Positions 1 through 6,223 are shown, counted from the stretch's first letter. The stretch: 28,959 nucleotides of DNA from Lentihominibacter faecis (GCF_014306095.1 NZ_JACRWC010000100.1:1-28959); one strand, 5' to 3'. Numbers and translations: made by a program. The notes: generated by a model from the sequence alone, not told the origin.

Positions 1-47
1 GATGGATATTGGTATCCTCCAAATTGGAAGTAGAGGAGGGAAGAAAT

Positions 48-590
48 ATGGAATTTCAGGAATTGGTTTTGAACTTTGTAAAACCTTTGAATGACTATAG
101 TTTTGCTGTAGCTTTGAAAGAAAGAAACTTGGTAAGATTCCAAAAACAAAATTTAATTGTGGAAATTTGCTATGAGGAAGTAGGATATGAAATATCCGTA
201 TATTTTTCTGTGGATCATACGGATATATGTGTTCCTATGACAAAATTGGTGGAATATTATTTTATAAATCGAACAGGTTTGTATCAGTTGCCTGATCAGT
301 CAGAACAATCGGTCAAGAGAGGTATAGAATATACAATAGGGACAATTTTATGTATTTTAAAGATGGATACATTTCGAGGTGTTGAGAGTATAAAATACAT
401 ATATAGTCTTTATAAGTACGAGCATAAGGAGTTGTTAAAGAAATATTATATAAATGAGGACTTAGAAAAAGCGGATAATTATTGGAAAAATAAAAATTAT
501 GAACAAGCATATCACCTGTATAAAAAGTGTGAAGACCATCTGTCTAGGGTTCAGTTAAAACGGTTTCAATATTTGAAAAGAAAAATGTAA
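48..590 (+). CDS. Hypothetical protein, possibly an orphan immunity protein
   Basis: Protein of 180 residues that I cannot assign to a named family. The start at 48 is chosen because a strong GAGGAGGG ribosome binding site sits at about 33-40; the frame is open further upstream but without a site. The N-terminal two thirds look like an alpha/beta fold with alternating hydrophobic and aromatic strands and no signal peptide or membrane helix. The last 40 residues (about 138-180) are charged, helical and TPR-like, with Lys, Tyr and Leu spacing around the segments YWKNKNYEQAYHLYKK and QLKRFQYLKRK. From general experience such C-terminal helices are common in small Firmicute immunity proteins for polymorphic toxins; that is inference only. 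The gene is clearly more AT-rich than the sulfur block to its right and lies beside mobile-element and toxin-antitoxin remnants, which fits horizontal acquisition. No toxin partner is visible in the window. Confidence 0.6.
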   Translation: MEFQELVLNFVKPLNDYSFAVALKERNLVRFQKQNLIVEICYEEVGYEISVYFSVDHTDICVPMTKLVEYYFINRTGLYQLPDQSEQSVKRGIEYTIGTILCILKMDTFRGVESIKYIYSLYKYEHKELLKKYYINEDLEKADNYWKNKNYEQAYHLYKKCEDHLSRVQLKRFQYLKRKM

Positions 591-1047
591 TATAAAATCA
601 TTAGGGTGATAAGGCGAAGAAAAAATAATAAAGATTTGCTGCTTCTTTGTATCTCACGAAACTAACTCAAAAATAAAAATCACTCGCAGGGCAGAACAGA
701 CCGCCTTGATCGGAGCAGAGCAGATTCCGGCGAAGCGAGCCACAAAATCAGATGGTGTCGCTTTGCAAGGATATCTCCTTTGCATAATAGAATCATCAGG
801 AGGCCTGCAAAACATAAGCAGATATCGTATATCTGAAAGAGCAGGATCAGGAACATCCGGAAGAGAACTTTATGATGGAGATCAAGGGCAAGTCATATAC
901 GGAAAAGACAGATGCAGGAGAGGCACTGCTTTCCTGCTGCAAAGAAATGGAAAGCCCGGAGCCTGTAGTTACAGGAAACTTTCATGAATTTGTTGAAATA
1001 TTATCTTTATTATGATAAAATTGCGCCATAGAGAGGAGGTAAAAACT
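591..1047. other. Gene-poor accessory scar between the hypothetical protein and the antitoxin
   Basis: This stretch of about 450 bases has no intact gene. The first part (591-690) is AT-rich and featureless. Around 764-785 there is a short inverted repeat (TTTGCAAGGA, loop TATC, TCCTTTGCA with a one-base bulge) that could form a hairpin. The right half, 818-1015, holds the translatable remnant of an integrative-element gene described separately. The remnant runs straight into the ribosome binding site of the antitoxin gene, so the junction near 1000-1030 is probably a deletion end point. Confidence 0.5.
818..1015 (+). pseudogene. Fragment of an integrative-element SNF2-type helicase/methylase gene
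   Basis: Reading in the frame of base 818 gives about 65 codons ending at TGA 1013-1015. They include EENFMMEIKGKSYTEKTDAG, then an EALLSCCKEMESP segment and VVTGNFHEF. This pattern (hydrophobic-x-x-G-K-x-Y-T-x-(K/R)-x-(D/E)-A-G-x-A-L) matches, from memory, a linker region that recurs in the very large SNF2-helicase/N6-methylase proteins of Tn1549-type conjugative elements in Clostridia. Those proteins have thousands of residues; here only this piece survives, with a stop in frame directly before 818 and no ribosome binding site or start. I therefore call it debris of a lost or deleted integrative element. Overlapping frames also contain an open frame, but its translation is not protein-like. 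Identification rests on motif memory, so confidence is moderate. Confidence 0.5.
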
Positions 1048-1308
1048 ATGATAAATATAAGACCTGTATCGGATTTAAGAAATAATTTTACAGAAATTGA
1101 GTCGATTGTAAAACAGGGTGATCCGGTATATCTGACGAAGAACGGATATGGAACTATGGTAGTGATGGATCTGCAGCAGTATGCGGCGCTAACGGATGAT
1201 ATCGAGTTAAAGCTGGATGAAGCTGATAAAGCTGCAGAAGCAGATGACGAGAGATATACGGTGGAGGAAGTTTTCGATAGAGCACGGGAGCGTGTGAATG
1301 GAAGATAA
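1048..1308 (+). CDS. Type II toxin-antitoxin antitoxin, Phd/YefM family
   Basis: Protein of 86 residues starting MINIRPVSDLRNNFTEIE, the classic N-terminal Phd/YefM fold that dimerises and binds the operator of its own operon. The segment DPVYLTKNGYGTMVVMDLQQY (about 27-47) is the family's beta-hairpin and helix region. The acidic C-terminal tail (about 50-86, rich in Asp and Glu) is the part that in this family wraps around and blocks the toxin. The start at 1048 is set by an excellent GAGGAGGT site at 1033-1040; an upstream in-frame ATG at 1012 lacks one. The toxin reading frame begins at 1298 and overlaps this gene's end by 11 bases, the normal arrangement for the pair, but that toxin is broken, so this antitoxin is probably a solitary survivor. 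It may still act as a repressor or protect against related toxins. Confidence 0.85.
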   Translation: MINIRPVSDLRNNFTEIESIVKQGDPVYLTKNGYGTMVVMDLQQYAALTDDIELKLDEADKAAEADDERYTVEEVFDRARERVNGR

Positions 1309-1466
1309 AAAATACAGAGTGAAGATTTTACCTTTGTTTGAAGATGATCTGGACAATTTATCATATTTATGTAAAGAACTATATTGTCTTTTATGTTGTG
1401 ATCGATGATATCATGGAAGTTCGAAGATTATTATATAATCGAAAAAAATATAAAGACGACTTATAG
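1298..1466 (+). pseudogene. RelE/ParE-family toxin, internally deleted and frameshifted
   Basis: The ATG at 1298 overlaps the antitoxin end and opens with MEDKKYRVKILPLFEDDLDN, a typical RelE/ParE toxin N-terminus (a first strand followed by a helix). The frame fails after about 30 codons. From 1377, in another frame, comes NYIVFYVVIDDIMEVRRLLY followed by NRKKYKDDL and a TAG at 1464-1466, which is the typical C-terminal core (strand-turn-strand, then RxxxxR). An intact member has about 95-110 residues; roughly half of the middle is missing, so a deletion near 1360-1380 removed the central helices and shifted the frame. RelE relatives cut mRNA on the ribosome and ParE relatives poison gyrase; which this was cannot be told. 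The remnant cannot make a functional toxin. Confidence 0.75.
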
Positions 1467-1514
1467 AAAACAGGCAGGATACTACATGACCGAGAGGTTC
1501 TGATGAGGTAAAAA

Positions 1515-1946
1515 ATGAGACGATTACATGTTTTAAAATCAATATTAGTTCGAACGCATGCGGATAAAATTTTGCTGACCTATCTGGTATTTGTGGTGAT
1601 CGCAGCACTGATCATACAGATTGTGGAACCGGGTATCAACAGATTTGTCGATGCGCTGTGGTACTGCTACGCCGTTATTTCGACGGCGGGGTTTGGCGAT
1701 ATCGTCGTTACGACCTTTTCTGCAAAGGTGGTTTCGGTGCTTCTGACGGCCTATTCGATCGTGGTGATCGCACTAGTTACAGGGGTGATCGTCAATTATT
1801 ATAATCAGCTGATTCAGATCCGGCAGAAGGATACGCTGGCGTCTTTTTCGGATCGTCTGCAAAGACTGCCGGAGTTATCGAAGGAAGAACTGGAAGAAAT
1901 GTCGGCAAATGCAAAGGAATTTTTTCAAAACAGGAATGGAAAATAA
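1515..1946 (+). CDS. Two-transmembrane potassium channel-like protein (Ion_trans_2)
   Basis: Protein of 143 residues with the minimal pore-module layout: a first membrane helix at about 18-37, a pore helix and selectivity filter at about 45-64, a second membrane helix at about 70-95, and a charged cytoplasmic tail with an amphipathic helix to 143. The filter reads TAGFGDIV, a variant of the K+ channel TVGYGD signature with Ala and Phe replacing Val and Tyr. The core GFGD suggests a K+ or weakly selective cation channel; selectivity is uncertain. There is no voltage sensor and no RCK/TrkA_N regulatory domain. The start at 1515 has a GATGAGGT site just upstream. It stands between the toxin-antitoxin scar and the Rrf2 regulator, about 130 bases from the latter, so it is probably its own unit. 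Confidence 0.85.
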   Translation: MRRLHVLKSILVRTHADKILLTYLVFVVIAALIIQIVEPGINRFVDALWYCYAVISTAGFGDIVVTTFSAKVVSVLLTAYSIVVIALVTGVIVNYYNQLIQIRQKDTLASFSDRLQRLPELSKEELEEMSANAKEFFQNRNGK

Positions 1947-2018
1947 TATGACGATTGTCTGCATGTCACGGACGTATAGAAAAGAAAGCTTCTGCAGATA
2001 CTTTTTTAGACAATCTTA

Positions 2019-2054
2019 TTGTAATCCTACTAAACATATGGTATATTTAGGAGG
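2019..2054 (+). promoter_or_regulatory. Candidate promoter and operator of the Rrf2 regulator gene
   Basis: A possible -35 TTGTAA (2019-2024) and -10 TATATT (2042-2047) are 17 bases apart. The -10 side lies in an imperfect palindrome at 2030-2050: left arm CTAAACATA, spacer TGG, right arm TATATTTAG, with one mismatch. The element TACTAAAC (2028-2035), preceded by ATCC, recurs at the sulfhydrylase promoter (2748-2760), so this is a candidate Rrf2 autoregulatory site. The gene's ribosome binding site GGAGGG is at 2063-2068. Confidence 0.45.
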
Positions 2055-2074
2055 TAAGAACGGGAGGGAATCCA

Positions 2075-2512
2075 ATGAAAGTATCAACAAAAGGTCGTTA
2101 TGCCATCCGTGTCATGCTGGATCTGGCAGTGAATAATACAGGGGAATACATTCCTTTAAAGGATGTTTCCGAAAGACAGGGAATCACATTAAAATATCTG
2201 GAACAGATCATTATCCTGCTGAAGCGGTCAGGATATTTGAAAAGTTCCCGTGGAAACGGAGGTGGCTATAAGTTGGCCAAAGCTCCGAAGGAATACACGA
2301 TTGGAGATATTCTGCGAACAACAGAGGGAAGTCTTTCTCCGGTAGCATGTCTGGAAGATGATGAGAATATGTGTCCGCGCAGTTCCATGTGTACTACGAT
2401 TAATTTTTGGGAAGGACTGGATAAGGTGATCAACGATTATGTAGACAGCGTCACTTTGCAGGATCTGCTGGATAGGCAGCAGGAACTGGTCGGAAACGAC
2501 TACAGCATATAA
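2075..2512 (+). CDS. Rrf2-family transcriptional regulator (IscR/CymR-like)
   Basis: Protein of 145 residues with an N-terminal winged helix-turn-helix beginning MKVSTKGRYAIRVMLDLA, recognition helix region about 38-52, and the wing with SSRGNGGGYKLAK at 57-70, all typical of Rrf2. Three cysteines, C92, C100 and C106 (pattern CX7CX5C), occupy the loop where IscR-type members bind a [2Fe-2S] cluster with CX5CX5C; this supports a cluster-binding or thiol-sensing regulator but does not prove it. In Firmicutes Rrf2 proteins such as CymR repress cysteine and methionine supply genes, and here the next operon is O-acetylhomoserine sulfhydrylase plus cysK, so control of sulfur assimilation is the likely role. 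The gene is followed by its own terminator and preceded by a candidate autoregulatory site. Start ATG 2075 has GGAGGG six bases upstream. Confidence 0.9.
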   Translation: MKVSTKGRYAIRVMLDLAVNNTGEYIPLKDVSERQGITLKYLEQIIILLKRSGYLKSSRGNGGGYKLAKAPKEYTIGDILRTTEGSLSPVACLEDDENMCPRSSMCTTINFWEGLDKVINDYVDSVTLQDLLDRQQELVGNDYSI

Positions 2513-2531
2513 AAGAATAAAAGAAACAGAA

Positions 2532-2588
2532 AGAACGCAGACGAAGGAGCAGTATATGATGAATACATGTCGCAAGCGTTCTTTTTTT
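2532..2588 (+). terminator. Rho-independent terminator after the Rrf2 gene
   Basis: AGAACGC (2532-2538) pairs with GCGTTCT (2576-2582) and an inner GAC/GTC also pairs; the loop is long. The stem is followed at once by a run of T to 2588. It separates the regulator from the sulfhydrylase transcription unit. Confidence 0.65.
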
Positions 2589-2716
2589 ATATAAAGACTG
2601 GCGCAGGGTGCTTTGCAGAAGATGGGAGAGCGGTGCGGTAGAGTGCAGTTTGACTTGTCAAAAAAAGCTGGCGGAAAATTTTTTGCAGAAATAACGAAAA
2701 AAAATCAAAATACCTG

Positions 2717-2760
2717 TTGACAGATAGGAATATAGGTGTTAGTATGTATCCATACTAAAC
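2717..2760 (+). promoter_or_regulatory. Promoter with overlapping palindromic operator ahead of the sulfhydrylase operon
   Basis: A consensus -35 TTGACA (2717-2722) and -10 TAGTAT (2740-2745) are separated by exactly 17 bases. A perfect palindrome, TTAGTATG (starting 2739), spacer TATC, CATACTAA (ending 2758), covers the -10, so a bound protein would block RNA polymerase. The right arm continues as TACTAAAC (2753-2760), the same element seen in the Rrf2 gene promoter, which points to the Rrf2 protein as the repressor. Transcription from here would start near 2752 and give a leader of about 265 bases. Confidence 0.7.
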
Positions 2761-2812
2761 CGATAGGAAAAATAACAATCGGAAAACAAAGCGAAAAGGA
2801 GGCGACATATTC

Positions 2813-2869
2813 ATGAAAACAAAATTTATACTTCAAGGACAGCGAGATGATCGAATGTGTTGCTGTTAG
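2813..2869 (+). CDS. Cys-rich leader peptide (MKTKFILQGQRDDRMCCC)
   Basis: An 18-codon ORF with an excellent ribosome binding site (AGGAGG at 2797-2802, ten bases before ATG 2813) lies in the 5' leader of the sulfhydrylase mRNA. Its last three codons are TGT TGC TGT (Cys-Cys-Cys) followed directly by TAG. Runs of codons for the end-product amino acid, placed just before the stop of a short translated leader, are the hallmark of ribosome-mediated attenuation (as in trp and his leaders), and Cys-rich leader ORFs of this kind are established upstream of sulfur genes in actinobacteria. Here the downstream genes make homocysteine and cysteine. I infer that ribosome stalling on scarce Cys-tRNA alters the folding of the RNA after it (hairpins at 2881-2958). 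The peptide itself probably has no other function. It is too short for standard gene callers. Confidence 0.7.
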   Translation: MKTKFILQGQRDDRMCCC

Positions 2870-2880
2870 CAGAAGCAGAG

Positions 2881-2958
2881 CACATCCGAGTTTATGATAC
2901 GGGGTGTTGAGGAATTGAGTTATTGCAAATGAGTCGGCTGTCTGGTCAAAGAGAGCCG
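2881..2958 (+). promoter_or_regulatory. Leader RNA hairpins between the Cys leader ORF and the sulfhydrylase gene
   Basis: Two stems can be drawn by eye. Stem A pairs CACATCCG (2881-2888) with CGGGGTGTTG (2900-2909), allowing bulges and a G-U pair. Stem B pairs CGGCTGTCT (2935-2943) with AGAGAGCCG (2950-2958), one mismatch. A small TGCT/AGCA hairpin (2861-2871) overlaps the last Cys codons and the stop of the leader ORF and would be opened by a stalled ribosome. Neither large stem has a U tract, so control may act through translation, Rho or RNA stability rather than intrinsic termination. No T-box or SAM riboswitch core was recognised. Confidence 0.4.
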
Positions 2959-3016
2959 CGATCAAATAAATTGAGAGTAAAGAGTATTAAAATAAAGATA
3001 AAAGAGGTAAACAACA

Positions 3017-4312
3017 ATGGCAAATATTAAGAATACAGAAAACTGGGCATTTGAAACGAAGCAGCTGCATATCGGACAGGAATCTCCTGATCCGGCATCG
3101 GACGCAAGAGCAGTTCCGATCTATCAGACAACATCTTACGTGTTCCGCAATTCCGATCATGCGGCAGCAAGATTCGGACTGGCAGACGCAGGTAACATCT
3201 ACGGCAGATTGACAAACTCCACACAGGACGTTCTCGAAAAGAGACTGGCAGCTCTGGAAGGCGGTGTTGCAGCTCTGGCTGTGGCATCCGGTGCAGCAGC
3301 TATTTCCTACACGCTGCAGAACCTGGCTCACGCAGGAGATCACATCGTAGCAGCCAAGACGATCTACGGTGGAACATACAATCTGCTGGAGCATACGCTT
3401 CCGGATTACGGCATCACAACGACATTCGTTGATCCGGATGAAGAAGGCAGCTTTGAAAAGGCTGTTCAGCCGAACACTAAAGCGATCCTCATCGAAGTTC
3501 TGGGAAATCCGAACTCCAACCTGATCGATATCGACAAGGTTGCTAAGATCGCACATGACAATGCAATTCCACTTGTTGTAGACAGCACTTTCACTCCGCC
3601 AAACCTCATTCGTCCGATCGAACACGGAGCTGACATCGTAATCCACTCCCTGACTAAGTTCGTCGGCGGACACGGAACTACACTAGGTGGTGCGATCATC
3701 GACAGCGGTAAGTTTGACTGGGCAGCAAGCGGTAAGTTTGCTTCTATCACAGATCCAAACCCGAGCTACCACGGAGTATCCTTTACAGAAGCAGTTGGCC
3801 CGGCAGCATTCGTAACGAAGATCCGTGCGATCCTTCTGAGAGATACAGGAGCAACTCTTTCTCCGTTCAATGCGTTCCTCCTGCTGCAGGGATTGGAAAC
3901 ACTGTCTTTGAGAGTAGAAAGACACGTGGAAAACACGAAGAAAGTAATCGAATACCTGAAGAACAACCCGAAGGTAGAAAAGATCAACCATCCGTCTCTG
4001 CCGGAAAATGGCTACAAGGATCTGTATGACAAGTACTTCCCGAACGGTGCTGGTTCCATCTTCACATTTAACATCAAGGGCAGCGAACAGGATGCGAAAG
4101 ACTTTATTGACAGACTGCAGATCTTCTCTCTGTTGGCTAACGTAGCAGACGTGAAATCTCTGGTAATCCACCCGGCAAGTACAACTCACTCCCAGCTGAC
4201 TGCGGAAGAGCTGCACGATCAGGGAATCGAACCGAATACTATCAGACTGTCCATCGGTACAGAAAATATCGACGACATCATTGCAGACCTGGATCAGGCC
4301 TTCAACGGTTAA
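3017..4312 (+). CDS. metY: O-acetylhomoserine sulfhydrylase (aminocarboxypropyltransferase)
   Basis: Protein of 431 residues, the normal length for the Cys/Met metabolism PLP enzymes of the OAH sulfhydrylase branch. It joins O-acetylhomoserine with sulfide to give homocysteine plus acetate (cytosolic, fold type I PLP enzyme). Visible marks are the TKQLHIGQ opening and PIYQTTSYVF (34-43), YGR (62-64) for phosphate binding from the partner subunit, the aromatic stacking Tyr near 117, D189 in VVDSTF for the PLP nitrogen, and the PLP lysine K214 in SLTKFVGGHG. The C-terminal Arg of the HPASTTHSQL/IRLSIGTE region binds the substrate carboxylate. ATG 3017 has AGAGGT at 3003-3008. It is the first gene of a two-gene sulfur unit, behind an operator and a Cys-rich leader ORF. 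Cystathionine gamma-synthase activity is an alternative, but length and sequence style favour the sulfhydrylase. Confidence 0.9.
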   Translation: MANIKNTENWAFETKQLHIGQESPDPASDARAVPIYQTTSYVFRNSDHAAARFGLADAGNIYGRLTNSTQDVLEKRLAALEGGVAALAVASGAAAISYTLQNLAHAGDHIVAAKTIYGGTYNLLEHTLPDYGITTTFVDPDEEGSFEKAVQPNTKAILIEVLGNPNSNLIDIDKVAKIAHDNAIPLVVDSTFTPPNLIRPIEHGADIVIHSLTKFVGGHGTTLGGAIIDSGKFDWAASGKFASITDPNPSYHGVSFTEAVGPAAFVTKIRAILLRDTGATLSPFNAFLLLQGLETLSLRVERHVENTKKVIEYLKNNPKVEKINHPSLPENGYKDLYDKYFPNGAGSIFTFNIKGSEQDAKDFIDRLQIFSLLANVADVKSLVIHPASTTHSQLTAEELHDQGIEPNTIRLSIGTENIDDIIADLDQAFNG

Positions 4313-4323
4313 TTTACAACAGA

Positions 4324-4345
4324 CCCCGCCCGTATCAGGGCGGGG
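4324..4345 (+). other. GC-rich intercistronic hairpin without U tract
   Basis: CCCCGCCC (4324-4331), loop GTATCA, GGGCGGGG (4338-4345): a perfect 8-bp GC stem right after the sulfhydrylase stop. What follows is AAATAAACT, not a U run, so it is more likely to stabilise the 3' end of the first cistron or to reduce read-through than to be a full terminator. No separate strong promoter is evident before cysK, so the two genes are probably cotranscribed at unequal levels. Confidence 0.55.
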
Positions 4346-4401
4346 AAATAAACTATAATCCACGATAGAAATTGTTTGAAAGAAAGAGATAGGTGAGCAA
4401 A

Positions 4402-5334
4402 ATGGCTAATATTTATAAAGGAATCTTAGGATTGATCGGAAATACTCCGTTAGTAGAACTGACAAACGTAGAAAAAGCAAATGATCTGGATGCGCATATT
4501 CTGGTAAAACTGGAATATCTCAATCCAGCAGGAAGCGTTAAGGATAGGATCGCAAAGGCTATGATCGAGGATGCAGAAGCAACCGGAAAGCTGAAGGAAG
4601 GTTCTGTGATCATCGAGCCGACATCCGGAAATACCGGGATCGGACTTGCAGCAATCGCAGCAGCCAAGGGTTACCGTGCTATCCTGACTATGCCTGAGAC
4701 CATGAGTATAGAAAGAAGAAACATTCTGAAAGCGTATGGTGCAGAAATCGTTCTGACAGAGGGATCCAAGGGAATGAAAGGTGCGATCGCAAAGGCAGAA
4801 GAACTGGCAGAAGAAATTGAAGGAGCTTTCATTCCGGGACAGTTCGTAAACCCGGCAAACCCGAAGGCGCATCGCGAAACGACTGGTCCTGAAATCTGGA
4901 AAGACACAGATGGTAAAGTGGATATCTTCATTGCAGGCGTCGGCACCGGTGGTACGCTGACAGGAGTTGGTGAATACCTGAAATCTCAGAATCCGGACGT
5001 GAAAGTCGTTGCAATAGAACCAGCCGGCTCTCCGGTCCTCTCTGAAGGCAAGAGCGGTGCTCATAAGATTCAGGGAATCGGTGCTGGATTCGTTCCGGAC
5101 ACTCTCAACACCAAGATCTATGACGAGATCATCACGGTAGAAAATGACGATGCATTCGCACAGGGCAAGGAAATCGCCAAGGAAGAAGGCATCCTGGTAG
5201 GCATCTCTGCCGGCGCAGCTCTCCACGCAGCTATTGAATTGGCTAAGAGACCGGAAAACAAGGGTAAGAACATCGTAGCTCTTCTGCCGGATACAGGTGA
5301 CAGATACTACTCTACTCCATTATTTGGAGAATAA
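4402..5334 (+). CDS. cysK: Cysteine synthase (O-acetylserine sulfhydrylase)
   Basis: Protein of 310 residues, fold type II PLP enzyme that makes cysteine from O-acetylserine and sulfide. The N-terminus [17 protein letters not shown] is typical. The PLP lysine is K47 in NPAGSVKDR, the substrate-carboxylate loop TSGNTG lies at about 74-79, the phosphate-binding GTGGT loop at about 178-182, and the SAGAA segment near 270 holds the Ser that meets the pyridine nitrogen. The start ATG 4402 is preferred over the in-frame GTG 4393 because AGGTG (4391-4395) sits at the right distance from 4402 but overlaps the GTG. The C-terminus ends in YYSTPLFGE, as in short clostridial CysK. It follows the sulfhydrylase, so the operon supplies both homocysteine and cysteine from sulfide; a serine acetyltransferase gene is not in the window. 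Confidence 0.93.
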   Translation: MANIYKGILGLIGNTPLVELTNVEKANDLDAHILVKLEYLNPAGSVKDRIAKAMIEDAEATGKLKEGSVIIEPTSGNTGIGLAAIAAAKGYRAILTMPETMSIERRNILKAYGAEIVLTEGSKGMKGAIAKAEELAEEIEGAFIPGQFVNPANPKAHRETTGPEIWKDTDGKVDIFIAGVGTGGTLTGVGEYLKSQNPDVKVVAIEPAGSPVLSEGKSGAHKIQGIGAGFVPDTLNTKIYDEIITVENDDAFAQGKEIAKEEGILVGISAGAALHAAIELAKRPENKGKNIVALLPDTGDRYYSTPLFGE

Positions 5335-5354
5335 ACTCAATAAATCAACCAACC

Positions 5355-5396
5355 AGAAAAAAGCTTCTGTGGGACAGACCGCAGAAGCTTTTTTCT
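5355..5396 (+). terminator. Rho-independent terminator after cysK
   Basis: AGAAAAAAGCTTCTG (5355-5369) and CAGAAGCTTTTTTCT (5382-5396) form a perfect 15-bp stem with a loop of about 12; the right arm supplies the T run, and the A run on the left would let it also work on the other strand. Confidence 0.9.
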
Positions 5397-5445
5397 AGGT
5401 ATGACGGATTTAAGTTCCCGGGACGACTTATAAAAGGTATGATCC

Positions 5446-5474
5446 TTGTATCTTGATGAAAATTTTTTTATAAT
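5446..5474 (+). promoter_or_regulatory. Promoter of the small metallopeptidase gene
   Basis: TTGTAT (5446-5451) and a perfect TATAAT (5469-5474) are separated by 17 bases, about 40 bases upstream of the start codon at 5516. Confidence 0.6.
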
Positions 5475-5515
5475 AAAGAAAATATTCCTTGAAAGATTAA
5501 ATTGGGAGAGAAGCT

Positions 5516-5881
5516 ATGATGACGATAGATGAATTTGAAGAAGCTATGGATCAGATTGCGGAGGAACTGCCGGAGGAGTTTTACAGGGAACTGAACGGCG
5601 GGATCCTGATTTTGCCGGAGAAGCGGAAGAGCCCTTATGCGAAGGCTGATGATCTGTGGGTTCTGGGAATGTATGTGCACAGCTCGTCCATGGGGAGGTT
5701 GATCGAGATCTACTACGGGTCGTTTTGCGAGGTGATGAAGGGCCGGAGCCGGGAGGCTTGGATCGAGCAGATGCGGGAGACATTGTACCATGAGTTTACC
5801 CATCACATGGAGTCCCTGGCAGGGGAGAAAATGCTGGAGGAGAAGGACGAGCAGCAGCTCCGGGAATATTTGCAGAGATAG
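5516..5881 (+). CDS. Zincin-like metallopeptidase family protein (DUF1025/Zincin_1 type)
   Basis: Protein of 121 residues with the zinc-site motif H92-E93-F-T-H96 in LYHEFTHHMESLAG, followed by a short acidic tail. The order, first an acidic helix (MTIDEFEEAMDQIAEELPEEF), then strands with LGMYVHSS and IEIYYGSF, then the HExxH helix, is that of the small bacterial metallopeptidase family known as Zincin_1 or DUF1025. Members are cytosolic, about 110-130 residues long, and their substrates are unknown, so activity is not assured; a clear third zinc ligand cannot be pointed to. There is no signal peptide. The start may be either of two adjacent ATG codons (5516 or 5519) behind GGGAGAG. It is monocistronic, with its own promoter and the cysK terminator upstream. 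Confidence 0.85.
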   Translation: MMTIDEFEEAMDQIAEELPEEFYRELNGGILILPEKRKSPYAKADDLWVLGMYVHSSSMGRLIEIYYGSFCEVMKGRSREAWIEQMRETLYHEFTHHMESLAGEKMLEEKDEQQLREYLQR

Positions 5882-6223
5882 GATGGATATTTGGGCAATC
5901 CCGTATTTTTCCAATGCTCGAAATTCACTGTTTTTTAAAGCAAAAACAGAAAAGCTTGCATAGGTGAGGATGTCGGGACTCAAAAGCTTGTTCTGAAGGC
6001 ACAGTAAGCATGTATAATAGTCATAAGATAGCATGAATATGCATCAAATAGCTGTTTCTGGAAGACCATCAGGCACCAGGGATTGGAGCATACTATCATC
6101 CCTTTGTGATTTTCTGAAAAAGCAGCGATAGATGAACTTTTTTTCAGAAAAGCTTTCTGCTTATTGCCGTGAAATGACAGGCTTTTGCAGAAAATCGTGC
6201 CGGGATAGAAGGGGTTGATATAG
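5882..6223 (+). other. Intergenic region before the C-S lyase gene
   Basis: About 340 bases without a convincing gene. A TATAAT (6013-6018) is present, with only a poor -35 (TTGTTC about 19 bases upstream), so a promoter here is possible. The octamer AAAAGCTT appears three times (near 5950, 5982 and 6148), the last within a CAGAAA-AGC-TTTCTG palindrome (about 6145-6159). A 32-codon frame from 6034 lacks a ribosome binding site and looks accidental. The lyase ribosome binding site AAGGGG is at about 6208-6213. Confidence 0.4.

Noticed and set aside
706..987. Open frame of 93 codons on the + strand in the accessory scar
   Set aside because: No ribosome binding site and a translation that is not protein-like; the neighbouring frame reads as an element helicase fragment, so this is its shadow.
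1909..2136. Open frame spanning the end of the channel gene and the start of the Rrf2 gene
   Set aside because: Overlaps both real genes in another frame and has no ribosome binding site or recognisable family.
2870..3016. T-box or SAM riboswitch in the sulfhydrylase leader
   Set aside because: The T-box antiterminator core (AGGGTGGNACCGCG type) and a SAM riboswitch layout were looked for and not found; GAGAGCCGCGA near 2951 is only a partial resemblance. The Cys-rich ORF explains the leader better.
5355..5396. Insertion-sequence end or transposon inverted repeat
   Set aside because: The inverted repeat is a typical terminator just after cysK; no target duplication or transposase is seen.
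5468..6034. Minus-strand open frame of 188 codons over the metallopeptidase gene
   Set aside because: Antisense shadow of a gene with a clear HExxH motif; no start signal on the minus strand and the translation is unlike any protein family.
6034..6132. Short + strand frame of 32 codons before the C-S lyase
   Set aside because: No ribosome binding site, no similarity recognised, no special codon run of the kind seen in the Cys leader ORF.
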